Origin: Deltaproteobacteria bacterium
Lineage (GTDB): Bacteria > Desulfobacterota > Desulfobulbia > Desulfobulbales > Desulfobulbaceae
NCBI GenBank assembly: GCA_024280455.1
Contig: JAJRQC010000039.1
Location: forward strand, 1-52,692
DNA length: 52,692 bases
Reading direction: 5' to 3'
Within the stretch, counting starts at the first letter, position 1; each line of letters begins with the position of its first letter. Below are positions 1 through 7,496 of the stretch, piece after piece. The notes beneath the pieces were generated by a model. The model searched no databases, had not been told where the DNA came from, and worked only from the letters and a program-made list of their open reading frames with translations. The position numbers were made by a program, and so were the translations under genes.

Positions 1-48
1 AACCGTCGTTATACGATGACCCCGTCTCTGATAATGCGCTGGAAGATG

Positions 49-432
49 TTAAATTAATCCTCTTACAATCGTCGGCATCACCGACGAAAAAAGGGTAGCG
101 GATACGTCTTTGTTCTTGACAAGTGTCAACCATATCAGTGCCTTGAGGCCGGTGTCTCGAAAACTGTTTGGATAGTGTTTTCTGAGCACAGTTTCCGAAC
201 CAAGAGGCTGCAACGATCCGTGCAGATCAATGCCGCCGGTTTCCGGCAGAAAAAACGTTGCCCCGGGCTGCACCGAGATATGCTGCAGGTATACAACCGG
301 CAGCTCAAGCTGTCGACAGTGTTGAAGCAGTTCCTGCGCCCTGGCGGCCGCTGCCTCGGCACCAACCAGTTCCATTCGACCTTCCGGGAAATAATCCTTT
401 TGAAAATCAATCATGACCAGTGCCGTATCCAT
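49..432 (-). pseudogene. isochorismatase-like cysteine hydrolase, 3'-truncated
   Basis: The first ~95 residues read as the N-terminal half of an isochorismatase/nicotinamidase-family hydrolase: the catalytic aspartate lies in MIDFQKDYF (D9) and the lysine region is RKHYPNSFRDTGL (about 84-96). Family members then continue to a cysteine nucleophile in a motif like MTHMCVDAT. Here, from about position 145 down to the stop, the sequence becomes unrelated (KALIWLTLVKN...) and ends at 127 residues instead of about 180-200, so the nucleophile is lost. The start has a strong GGAGGAG ribosome binding site, so the 5' end is intact. I infer a gene cut by a rearrangement near position 145. It is probably non-functional. 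Confidence 0.7.
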
Positions 433-598
433 TCACTCCTCCCTGGAAAAATTTATTCAATTGGTTGATTATGTACTACCAATTTACGGCAGGGAAATCT
501 CATAGTACTGGAGAATATCACCAGATCCGGTTCTTTTCCTTGTCTCATCTGCCCTCCATGTATAGAGTAACAAATATCGCTACTGTTCAAGAATATAA

Positions 599-767
599 AT
601 GAGTCTGTTGATTAATGAGGATTTTCGTTCAAGGTCAAGGCATACGAAAATTTTTACCACAGGCATATAGTTGATATTCCGAGGATAAAAATTTTCGTAT
701 ACCGCAGAGATCGCTGAACGATCAAGTCGTCCGTCTGGGCGAAAATACCATTAATCAACGGGCTCAT
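599..767. repeat. nested foldback repeat (MITE-like)
   Basis: An outer inverted repeat (599-617 against 749-767, 17 of 19 bases paired) encloses an inner one (642-660 against 681-700, core ATACGAAAATTTTTA). The right arm carries about 25 extra bases, so the two sides are not symmetrical. It fills most of the gene-free stretch 433-789, directly before the GH15 pseudogene. A related piece of its right arm (GGTATTTTCGCCCAG then CGGACG) recurs at 17313-17340, which suggests a dispersed family. No ORF is inside. In the rest of 433-598 I see nothing except the promoter side of the isochorismatase remnant. Confidence 0.65.
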
Positions 768-789
768 AAATCAGGTACCGGGATATGCT

Positions 790-1442
790 ATGCCAAGAGA
801 CCTTCCCGTTGGTAACGGATCACTGCTGATCAACTTTGACTCCACCGGGCAGGTTCGCGATATATTCTGGCCCCACGTGGGCCAGGAAAATCATACCAGC
901 GGCAGGGTCTGCCGACTGGGGGTATGGGTCGACAACCGATTCAGCTGGCTGAATGTGTCAAACGCCATTACCGGGGCCTGGTTATCCGGGCCGCGGAGTG
1001 GATCTGCTACGTCGACGAAGACACCGGCCTGCCGCGCCCCTCATGGGATCTCTGGGAAGAACGGTATGGGGTCCACAGCTGGACCGTGGCAACGGTCTGG
1101 GCCGGGGTCGGCGGCATGGCCCGCTACGAAAACGACTCCTACCATCAAATCAGCGTGGACACGGCCAGGGTTCCGGGTAATCCGTGGTTTATCCGTACCC
1201 TCTGGCTGGCCCAGTGGTTCATCACCACCGCCACCAGTGAAAAAGACCTGCAGGCGGCACTGGAATGCATTGAATGGGTGGCCGACCACACCCTGGAATC
1301 AGGAGTTATGGCTGAACAGGTACACCCCTACACCAACGAACCCCTCTCGGTCAGTCCCCTGACCTGGAGCCACGCCACCTATGTGGATACTCTGCTGAAA
1401 TATCACAAAAAAGACATGGAGCTGGCCGGTGACAACCACTAA
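790..1442 (+). pseudogene. GH15 glucoamylase-like protein, internal deletion plus frameshift
   Basis: Two parts of one glycoside hydrolase family 15 protein lie in different frames. Residues 1-54 from position 790 (MPRDLPVGNGSLLINFD, then FWPHVGQENHTSG and FGVWVD-like GVWVDNRFSWL) match the N-terminal domain. From about 978 another frame encodes the C-terminal catalytic half: EDTGLPRPSWDLWEER, GVHSWTVATVWAG and the ending SPLTWSHATYVDTLLKY, up to the stop at 1442. Full-length relatives are about 600-650 residues, so roughly 400 residues of the middle, including much of the (alpha/alpha)6 barrel, are missing at a junction between 951 and 978. The enzyme would release glucose from alpha-glucans or trehalose, which fits the glucokinase gene that overlaps its end. 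The remnant cannot be active. Confidence 0.85.
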
Positions 1443-2427
1443 ACTGCTGCTGGCCGGTGATATCGGCGGCACCAAGACAACCCTGGCCCTGTATAGAGCA
1501 GAGAGCAGGCCTGCATCACCTGTTCGTGAGCAGACGTTTCAAAACCGTCAGGCAAGCGGCCTGGCCCAACTAATCACAACTTTTCTGGGGCAGGAAAAAG
1601 AGCTGCCCGCTGTCGGCTGCTTCGGGGTTGCCGGGCCGGTTCGGGACGGCCGGGTCAAAATGACCAACCTGGACTGGCGGATTGACGAGCTGGAGATTGC
1701 CCGGACATGCGGGCTTGAACGGGCCATTCTGATAAATGATCTGGTGGCTACGGCCGTGGGCGCAGTTCTTCTGCCCCGGGATGAGCTTTTCCCCATCAAC
1801 CAGGGAAAGCCCTGGGATGAAGGCACCATCAGCGTGCTGGCCCCCGGCACCGGACTGGGCGAGGCCTTTGTCCTCCAGCAGGACAGCCGGTCGATACCGG
1901 TGGCCTCGGAAGGGGGCCATGCAAGTTTTGCCCCCCGCAACAAGGATCAGCTCGAGCTCCTTGCGTTTCTTCTGCAAAAGGAGCAGCATGTCTCGGTGGA
2001 AAAGGTCTGTTCAGGCTTAGGCATCCCCAACATTTACGCTTTTTTAACGACCCGTATTCAGCCACCGGAAGGGCTGCAGCAGAAGGTTGCCGTAGCTGCC
2101 GATCCAACGCCGATCCTGGTTCAGACCGCCCTGAAGGCGCTTGAGGATGGAGATCTGCACCATATCTGCGTTAAGACCCTGCACCTTTTTGTTGATATCC
2201 TGGCCGCAGAGACGGCCAATCTGACCCTCAAGGTGATGGCCACCGGCGGGGTGTTTCTCGGCGGTGGCCTCCCGCCCCGGATTCTTCCTTTTTTTGAGCC
2301 GGAACGGTTTATGACTGTCTTTGCCCGGGGGGCGTATCAAAAGATGCTTGCCGAGATACCGGTTCATATCCTGCTCAACCCGAAAACCGCCCTGATCGGT
2401 GCCGCGGCCTCTGGCATGAATCGATAA
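1429..2427 (+). CDS. glk: glucokinase
   Basis: ATP-dependent glucokinase (Glk, PF02685 type), phosphorylating glucose to glucose-6-phosphate in the cytoplasm. The N-terminal phosphate-binding loop GDIGGTKTTLALY starts at residue 10. Further family blocks are the LINDL segment, LAPGTGLGEAF, SEGGHASFAP (glucose-binding region), VEKVCSGLGI and ATGGVFLGGG near the C-terminus. The length of 332 residues is normal. The start is GTG at 1429, overlapping the end of the GH15 pseudogene by 14 bases, so it was probably translationally coupled to that gene. gnd follows after 24 bases, so glucose release, phosphorylation and the oxidative pentose phosphate step were once encoded in a row. Confidence 0.93.
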   Translation: MTTTKLLLAGDIGGTKTTLALYRAESRPASPVREQTFQNRQASGLAQLITTFLGQEKELPAVGCFGVAGPVRDGRVKMTNLDWRIDELEIARTCGLERAILINDLVATAVGAVLLPRDELFPINQGKPWDEGTISVLAPGTGLGEAFVLQQDSRSIPVASEGGHASFAPRNKDQLELLAFLLQKEQHVSVEKVCSGLGIPNIYAFLTTRIQPPEGLQQKVAVAADPTPILVQTALKALEDGDLHHICVKTLHLFVDILAAETANLTLKVMATGGVFLGGGLPPRILPFFEPERFMTVFARGAYQKMLAEIPVHILLNPKTALIGAAASGMNR

Positions 2428-2451
2428 AAAAAACATTTTGGAGAATACACA

Positions 2452-3900
2452 ATGCAACATGCTGACATCGGCCTGATCGGCCTTGCCGTTATGGGCCAGA
2501 ACCTGGTTCTGAATATGAATGATCACGGGTACACGGTTGCCGTTTTTAACCGCACCACGTCCAAAGTTGATGCCTTCCTTGAAGGCCCCGCCAAGGGGAC
2601 CGCTATCATTGCTACCCACTCCATCAGGGAACTCGTTAATTCATTAGAAAAGCCGCGCAAGGTCATGATGATGGTCAAGGCCGGAGAAGTGGTTGATCTC
2701 TTTATCGACCAGCTGCTTCCATATCTCGATCCCGGCGACATCATCATTGACGGTGGCAACTCTCTTTATACTGATACCGAACGCCGTACCAAAACGCTTT
2801 CAGAACAGGGTCTTTTGTATATCGGCACCGGAATTTCCGGCGGGGAAGAGGGGGCAAGGAAAGGCCCCTCCATCATGCCCGGCGGTAACCCCGAGGCCTG
2901 GCCACAGGTTAAAGAAATTTTTCAGGCCATTGCCGCCAAAGTCGATGGCGTGCCCTGCTGTGACTGGGTCGGCGAGGGGGGAGCCGGACATTTTGTCAAG
3001 ATGGTCCATAATGGGATCGAGTATGGTGATATGCAGCTCATCTGCGAGGCCTACGACTTCATGTCCCGGGGACTGGGAATGGATGAGGACGGCATTGCCG
3101 ATATATTCGGCCAGTGGAACAACGGTCTACTCAGTTCCTATCTTATTGAAATTTCATCCCATATATTTGCCACCAAAGACACGGATGGAGAACCCCTGGT
3201 CCGCAAAATTCTTGATACCGCCGGTCAGAAGGGAACCGGCAAATGGACCGGAATCAATGCCCTGGAGTTAGGCATTCCCCTGACCCTGATTGCCGAGGCC
3301 GTCTTTGCCAGGTGCCTGTCGGCCCTGAAAGAGGAACGGGTTCGGGCCGCCGCCGTCCTGACCGGTCCGGAACCGAAAGTTGCCGGTGACCGGGAAGCAC
3401 TGATTAAAGATATCCATGATGGCCTGTACGCAGCCAAAATCATTTCCTACACTCAAGGCTATATGCTCATGCGGGAGGCGGCCCGGGAACACGACTGGAA
3501 TCTGCAATACGGAAACATCGCCCTGATGTGGCGCGGAGGCTGTATCATCCGCAGCGTCTTTCTCGACAATATCCAACAGGCCTTTACAAAAAATCCCGGG
3601 CTCGACAACCTGCTGCTCGATGATTTTTTTCATCAGACCGTGAACAAAGCCCAGGACGGCTGGCGCCGGATCATTGTGAAAGGTGTGGAGATGGGTATCC
3701 CCCTGCCCGCCATTTCAGCTGGTCTGGCCTATTACGACGGCTATCGCAGTGCACGCCTGCCCGCCAACCTGCTGCAGGCCCAGCGTGATTATTTCGGGGC
3801 CCACACCTATGAACGGGTCGACAGCCCCAGAGGCGAGTTTTTCCATACCAACTGGACCGGAACCGGCGGTAAGGTCTCCTCAAGCACCTACACAGTGTGA
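2452..3900 (+). CDS. gnd: 6-phosphogluconate dehydrogenase (decarboxylating)
   Basis: Catalyses oxidative decarboxylation of 6-phosphogluconate to ribulose-5-phosphate with NADP+ reduction. The dinucleotide fold is at the N-terminus (GLIGLAVMG, residues 7-15) with the NADP-type motif NRT at 33-35. The substrate block GISGGEEGARKGPSIMPGG follows near 127-145, then KMVHNGIEYGD with the catalytic K183 and E190 at the same numbers as in the Escherichia coli enzyme. The C-terminus ends with RVDSPRGEFFHTNW. The 482 residues are typical of the long bacterial form. An SD (GGAGA) precedes the ATG. It lies 24 bases after glk and is followed within 5 bases by the TVP38 gene. Confidence 0.97.
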   Translation: MQHADIGLIGLAVMGQNLVLNMNDHGYTVAVFNRTTSKVDAFLEGPAKGTAIIATHSIRELVNSLEKPRKVMMMVKAGEVVDLFIDQLLPYLDPGDIIIDGGNSLYTDTERRTKTLSEQGLLYIGTGISGGEEGARKGPSIMPGGNPEAWPQVKEIFQAIAAKVDGVPCCDWVGEGGAGHFVKMVHNGIEYGDMQLICEAYDFMSRGLGMDEDGIADIFGQWNNGLLSSYLIEISSHIFATKDTDGEPLVRKILDTAGQKGTGKWTGINALELGIPLTLIAEAVFARCLSALKEERVRAAAVLTGPEPKVAGDREALIKDIHDGLYAAKIISYTQGYMLMREAAREHDWNLQYGNIALMWRGGCIIRSVFLDNIQQAFTKNPGLDNLLLDDFFHQTVNKAQDGWRRIIVKGVEMGIPLPAISAGLAYYDGYRSARLPANLLQAQRDYFGAHTYERVDSPRGEFFHTNWTGTGGKVSSSTYTV

Positions 3901-3904
3901 GTCT

Positions 3905-4669
3905 ATGCAAAAAAAAATGCTGCAGAAGATCTTCCTTCTCGGGGGGATCGCTGTATTCATCGTCCTGTTCAAAGTTTTTGACCTGCAGCAGTATCTGAGT
4001 CTGGACTATATCAAGGCCCAGCAGGAAAATTTTTCTGCTCTCTACCAGATCCGGCCGGTTTCGGTGATTGCGGCCTACATGCTGATCTATATTGTGGTGA
4101 CCGCCCTGTCTCTGCCCGGAGCAGCGGTCATGACCCTGGCCGGAGGCGCGCTCTTCGGTCTGGCCACGGCCACCGTTGCCGTCTCCTTTGCCTCCACCAT
4201 CGGGGCGACATTTGCCTGCATCGTCTCCCGCTACCTGCTCAGGGACTGGGTCCAGAAAAAATTTGGCGACAAACTGGCCAAGATCAACCAGGGCATGGAA
4301 AAAGAGGGCGGATTTTATCTCTTTTCCCTGCGGCTGGTGCCGATTTTTCCTTTTTTTATTATCAATCTGGCCATGGGACTCACCCCCATCAAAATCCCTA
4401 CCTATTACTGGGTCTCCCAGCTCGGGATGCTGCCGGCAACCATTGTCTTTGTCAATGCCGGTACCCAGCTGGCCAAAATTGACAGTCTGGCCGGTATTCT
4501 TTCCCCGGGCCTGATCCTCTCCTTTGTACTTCTCGGCCTTTTCCCGGTACTCAGTAAAAAACTGCTCGCACTGTATACGAACAAAAAAAAACTCACAGGT
4601 GAAGGAGTAATCCTATGGCATCCTATGACTACGATATCGCAATCATCGGCGGCGGGGCTGCCGGTCTGA
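3905..4669 (+). CDS. TVP38/TMEM64 family (DedA-like) membrane protein
   Basis: Integral membrane protein of about 254 residues with an N-terminal hydrophobic helix and several further segments. It has the family signature: LSLPGAAVMTLAGGALFG, GATFACIVSRYLLRDWV, and FYLFSLRLVPIFPFF followed by NLAMGLT. The ATG at 3905 was chosen because the longer open frame runs back through gnd. The reading frame continues 55 bases into the next gene. The last ~20 residues (from LTGEGVILW) are encoded by that gene's ribosome binding site and 5' end and look unnatural. A run of nine A at 4583-4591 precedes this tail. A one-base slip there would give a stop at 4600-4602. In many bacteria TVP38 proteins are fused to or adjacent to an FAD oxidoreductase like the next gene. 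Confidence 0.85.
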   Translation: MQKKMLQKIFLLGGIAVFIVLFKVFDLQQYLSLDYIKAQQENFSALYQIRPVSVIAAYMLIYIVVTALSLPGAAVMTLAGGALFGLATATVAVSFASTIGATFACIVSRYLLRDWVQKKFGDKLAKINQGMEKEGGFYLFSLRLVPIFPFFIINLAMGLTPIKIPTYYWVSQLGMLPATIVFVNAGTQLAKIDSLAGILSPGLILSFVLLGLFPVLSKKLLALYTNKKKLTGEGVILWHPMTTISQSSAAGLPV

Positions 4670-6084
4670 CCGTCACCGCGGGAGCGGCCCAGCTTGATGC
4701 CCGCACCCTGCTCATTGAAAAAGAACCGGCCCTGGGAGGTGACTGTCTCCACTTTGGCTGCGTGCCCAGCAAGACCCTAATCAAGACCGCCCATGTCTAT
4801 CATCAGGTCAAACAAACAAAAAAATTCGGCCTGCCGACAGCGACTATCGGGCCGGTTGATTATCGTGATATAGCCACCAGAATCCAAAATGTGATTGCAA
4901 AAATACAAATCCACGATTCCGTGGAACGTTTCTGTACACTTGGCGCTCAGGTGGAATTCGGTGCCCCTGAATTTGTTGATGAACACGCTGTGAGATTAAA
5001 TGGTTCAACCATTTCAGCAAAACACTGGCTCATTGCAACCGGATCTTCCCCGGCCCCACCCAGGCTAGAGGTGTTAACCAATATTGATTACTTAACAAAC
5101 AGGGAGATTTTTTCTCTGGATGCCCTGCCGAAATCCATGATCGTACTCGGGGCCGGTCCCATTGCCATGGAGATGGCCCAGGCCTTCTGCAGGCTCGGTA
5201 CCACAGTTCAGGTCATCCAGCGTTCCGGCCAGATCCTCTCAAAGGAAGACAAAGACATGGCCGATACTATTATGGCCAACATGGCGCAGGAGGGGGTGCA
5301 GTTTTTTCTCAACGCAACAGTTGTTGATGCGGTGAAAAAAAAAAGCATAAAAGAGATCACCCTGGAGCAGCAGGATGGATCAAAAAAAGTCCTGAGAGCA
5401 GAAGCCGTCCTTCTTGCCCAGGGACGAACCCCAAACACAGACGGCCTGGGCCTGGATGGTATCGATGTTCTCCATGACGCGCGCGGCATCAAGGTGGACA
5501 ACCGGATGCGGACCAACCATAGGCATATCTATGCGGCCGGTGATGTCAACGGTGGTTTCCAGTTTACCCATGCCGCAGGCTATGAGGGCGGGATCGTGAT
5601 CACCAATGCCATCTTTCACCTGCCGCGCAAGGCCGATTATACCTGGATGCCCTGGTGTACCTACACCGACCCGGAGCTGGCCTCCATAGGCATGAATGAA
5701 AAAGCCGCCCGCAAAGCAGGTATTGAATATACCCTGTGGACCGAAGAGTTTGCAGGCAATGACCGGGCCCTGGCTGAAGGTTCGGAGCACGGCAAAATTA
5801 AAATGCTACTCAATGAAAAAGAAAAGGTCATCGGGGTGCAGATTGCCGGACCGCGGGCAGGGGATCTGATCGGTGAATGGGCGGCCATCCTCGGCGGCGG
5901 AGTTAAGCTCTCGACCTTGGCGGGTATTGTCCATCCCTACCCGACGCTCGGCGAGATCAATAAACGGGTGGCCGGAACCATGCTCTCTGCCAAAATATTT
6001 TCCAACACCGTCAAGAAAGGGCTCAAGTTCTTTTTTCAACTCAAAGGACCGGTCAAGGATCCGTGCAGCCGGAGTGATCCCTGA
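4615..6084 (+). CDS. FAD-dependent disulfide oxidoreductase (dihydrolipoyl dehydrogenase/mercuric reductase-like)
   Basis: Class I pyridine nucleotide-disulfide oxidoreductase of 489 residues. The FAD-binding GGGAAG is at 12-17. The redox-active pair is in GGDCLHFGCVPSK (C44 and C49). A second Rossmann motif binds NAD(P)H (VLGAGPIAMEMAQAF), and the FAD ribityl motif is IYAAGDVNG. The dimerisation domain ends with VHPYPTLGEINKR. It has no N-terminal heavy-metal domain and no C-terminal cysteine pair, so it is not a true MerA. Its substrate is unknown. Pairing with a TVP38/TMEM64 membrane protein is recurrent and sometimes fused, which suggests a membrane-linked redox role. The SD GAAGGAG lies 7 bases before the ATG, inside the preceding gene. 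Confidence 0.9.
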   Translation: MASYDYDIAIIGGGAAGLTVTAGAAQLDARTLLIEKEPALGGDCLHFGCVPSKTLIKTAHVYHQVKQTKKFGLPTATIGPVDYRDIATRIQNVIAKIQIHDSVERFCTLGAQVEFGAPEFVDEHAVRLNGSTISAKHWLIATGSSPAPPRLEVLTNIDYLTNREIFSLDALPKSMIVLGAGPIAMEMAQAFCRLGTTVQVIQRSGQILSKEDKDMADTIMANMAQEGVQFFLNATVVDAVKKKSIKEITLEQQDGSKKVLRAEAVLLAQGRTPNTDGLGLDGIDVLHDARGIKVDNRMRTNHRHIYAAGDVNGGFQFTHAAGYEGGIVITNAIFHLPRKADYTWMPWCTYTDPELASIGMNEKAARKAGIEYTLWTEEFAGNDRALAEGSEHGKIKMLLNEKEKVIGVQIAGPRAGDLIGEWAAILGGGVKLSTLAGIVHPYPTLGEINKRVAGTMLSAKIFSNTVKKGLKFFFQLKGPVKDPCSRSDP

Positions 6085-6353
6085 ATAACTTGAACCACGG
6101 ATGCACACGGATTTTTTTCCACCAGCATACGGGATATGCCGGTGATTTTTATGTAGTGAACCTAAACTGTTTGGTTTCAGTTTCGTATCCGCACCGACCC
6201 TGCTGCGTGGTTACCAAAATCGGTCTTTATCCGAAAATAGCCCACGAAGTGATACCGCATCAGGCTATTTTCATCCGTGGTTGTGGCTGTGACGTTAAAA
6301 ATCCTGGTCCAGCCATGCTGGTTTATCCGTGTTAATCTGTGTGGATCCGTGTT
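6085..6353. other. intergenic spacer with dispersed short repeat
   Basis: No gene is visible. Near both ends are variants of a short word often scattered in bacterial genomes: AACCACGGATGCACACGGAT at 6091-6110, and related words (ATCCGTGGTTGTGG; GTTAATCTGTGTGGATCCGTG) near 6274 and 6333 in the opposite orientation. This makes an imperfect inverted repeat across the spacer between two converging genes. No terminator with a clear U-run is seen. Confidence 0.4.
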
Positions 6354-6620
6354 TCATTTTTTCTTAGCCTGCTCAATCATCTCCACCAGAGAGACCATTT
6401 TTGGTTTTCCCGGGTTCTCGAACAGTTCAACCCACTCTTCCGAGGTCAACTCCTGCCTGAAGAACTCTTCAACCTTAAAGTAGGGATACCAGCAGTCTAG
6501 CACCTTGAAACAGGGCTGGCCCATGTTTTCCCGGCGGCAGTACTGAAAATAAATTTCATGGCCAAGGCGGGGGCAGCGGACCTGGACGCTCTTCCCCGGC
6601 AGGGTTGCAGGACGGGCCAT
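6354..6620 (-). CDS. conserved small cysteine-containing protein
   Basis: An 88-residue soluble protein of unknown function. It carries four cysteines in a compact core: VRCPRLGHEIYFQYCRRENMGQPCFKVLDCWYP (one before GHEI, one in YCR, one in QPC, one in DCWY), then a charged helical tail. The spacing suggests metal or iron-sulfur binding, but this is inference. The internal ATG at 6620 was chosen over the longer frame because it directly follows the stop of the upstream small gene and begins the conserved part. The two genes look like one transcript on the minus strand. Confidence 0.6.
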   Translation of the reverse strand: MARPATLPGKSVQVRCPRLGHEIYFQYCRRENMGQPCFKVLDCWYPYFKVEEFFRQELTSEEWVELFENPGKPKMVSLVEMIEQAKKK

Positions 6621-6621
6621 A

Positions 6622-6825
6622 TCAGGCCTGCCCTCTCCCTTTGCCGGTTGCAAACAGCTCGAACATCTTTTCAAAAACGACTGGAATGGAAGATGCCTGC
6701 GCACCGGCAGAACCGGCATAGGTTTTCGTCAACTCAAAGGCCCGTTCAAAGGCCTCAACATATCTTGTATCCTCCTCAGGCTGTTGTACTACCTTGACCA
6801 ACTCCTGGGCCAACTGATCATCCAT
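6622..6825 (-). CDS. small helical protein of unknown function
   Basis: A 67-residue protein (MDDQLAQELVKVVQQPEED...) with mostly charged and helical composition and no recognisable domain. The ATG at 6825 is preceded by GGAGG at five bases, which decides it over an upstream TTG at 6837. The stop lies 1 base before the start of the small cysteine protein downstream, so the two are almost certainly co-translated. I do not recognise the family. Confidence 0.55.
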   Translation of the reverse strand: MDDQLAQELVKVVQQPEEDTRYVEAFERAFELTKTYAGSAGAQASSIPVVFEKMFELFATGKGRGQA

Positions 6826-7223
6826 GTCTGCCTCCAAAGAAATAATAGTCCGCTACTCATCGCCCAACCCAACAAGTAGATTATCAAGGCCATTGCATGG
6901 CGCCATGCAATACCCTGAGAAGAATGAGCGTATCGTCATGAACACGGTATGGGAGAAGGTATGTGTAATACATTTCTCTATCTATAAACAGTCTGTTTCT
7001 ATTTTTTTGGTTTCACACGCCCAGCTCTTTACCGTTACCCTGAACCTCGTTGACGAAACGCCTATACAATGTGCCGATCAAACCATGTATCCGGGTAAAA
7101 ATTACCCACAAGCACATTACAGCTGTGTAATTCTTTTACAATACAGTATTCGCTCCCAAGAAGAAAAAACGACATCAACAGATCAATCCTTGTAATTTCA
7201 ATAAATTACATTTTTTAAACTTT

Positions 7224-7240
7224 CTGGCACGGTACTGGCA
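7224..7240 (+). promoter_or_regulatory. sigma-54 (-24/-12) promoter
   Basis: CTGGCACGGTACTGGCA shows the -24 GG (7226-7227) and the -12 GC (7238-7239) with exactly ten bases between, and the -24 element TGGCAC is perfect. The -12 element is TGGC instead of TTGC. The start of transcription would be near 7251. It sits in the 670-bp gap before the DegP gene and points toward a rho-independent terminator about 100 bases downstream. The remaining gap 6826-7220 shows no supported gene. Confidence 0.6.
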
Positions 7241-7250
7241 TTAATCAAAG

Positions 7251-7372
7251 CAAATGACAACGACAGGCAGACGGAAGACATTGATGCCTGCGGCAACAAG
7301 TTGACATTTTGTGATCTTTTCTTCCTTTTGCCCCGGCAGGTTCCCCCTCCTTTTCCTGCCGGGGTTTTTTTT
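7251..7372 (+). ncRNA. candidate sigma-54-dependent small RNA
   Basis: A transcript from the predicted sigma-54 start to the strong terminator at 7331-7372 would be about 120 nt. The segment has no convincing ORF: an ATG at 7254 gives only 16 codons without an SD. Its middle is a pyrimidine-rich single-stranded-looking stretch (TTTTCTTCCTTTTG), of the kind that could pair with SD sequences. This is inferred from the promoter and terminator only. The alternative is a leader attenuator for the protease gene at 7497. Confidence 0.45.
7331..7372 (+). terminator. rho-independent terminator
   Basis: CCCCGGCAGG (7331-7340) pairs perfectly with CCTGCCGGGG (7355-7364), with a 14-base pyrimidine-rich loop, followed by eight T. 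No gene on the plus strand ends nearby, which is why it suggests a short transcript of its own. Confidence 0.85.
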
Positions 7373-7496
7373 ATTTTTTTTTCAGTACCCATTCCGATGA
7401 AATTCTTCCCCTACCCGCCTTGACTAAATTAACCGTAAGTATAATTGTACCATTAGTAATTCCATATACTTTTGAACCATTGTTTGGAGAAAACTC

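Noticed and set aside
4615-6084. MerA (mercuric reductase) identity of the oxidoreductase
   Set aside because: It has the redox CxxxxC but no C-terminal vicinal cysteines for Hg(II) and no mer genes nearby.
6824-7195. 123-codon plus-strand frame in the gap before degP
   Set aside because: No SD, no domain, irregular composition; the sigma-54 promoter and terminator downstream give a better reading of the gap.
7420-7445. TTGACT and TATAAT upstream of degP
   Set aside because: Spacer is only 14 bases, too short for a sigma-70 promoter.
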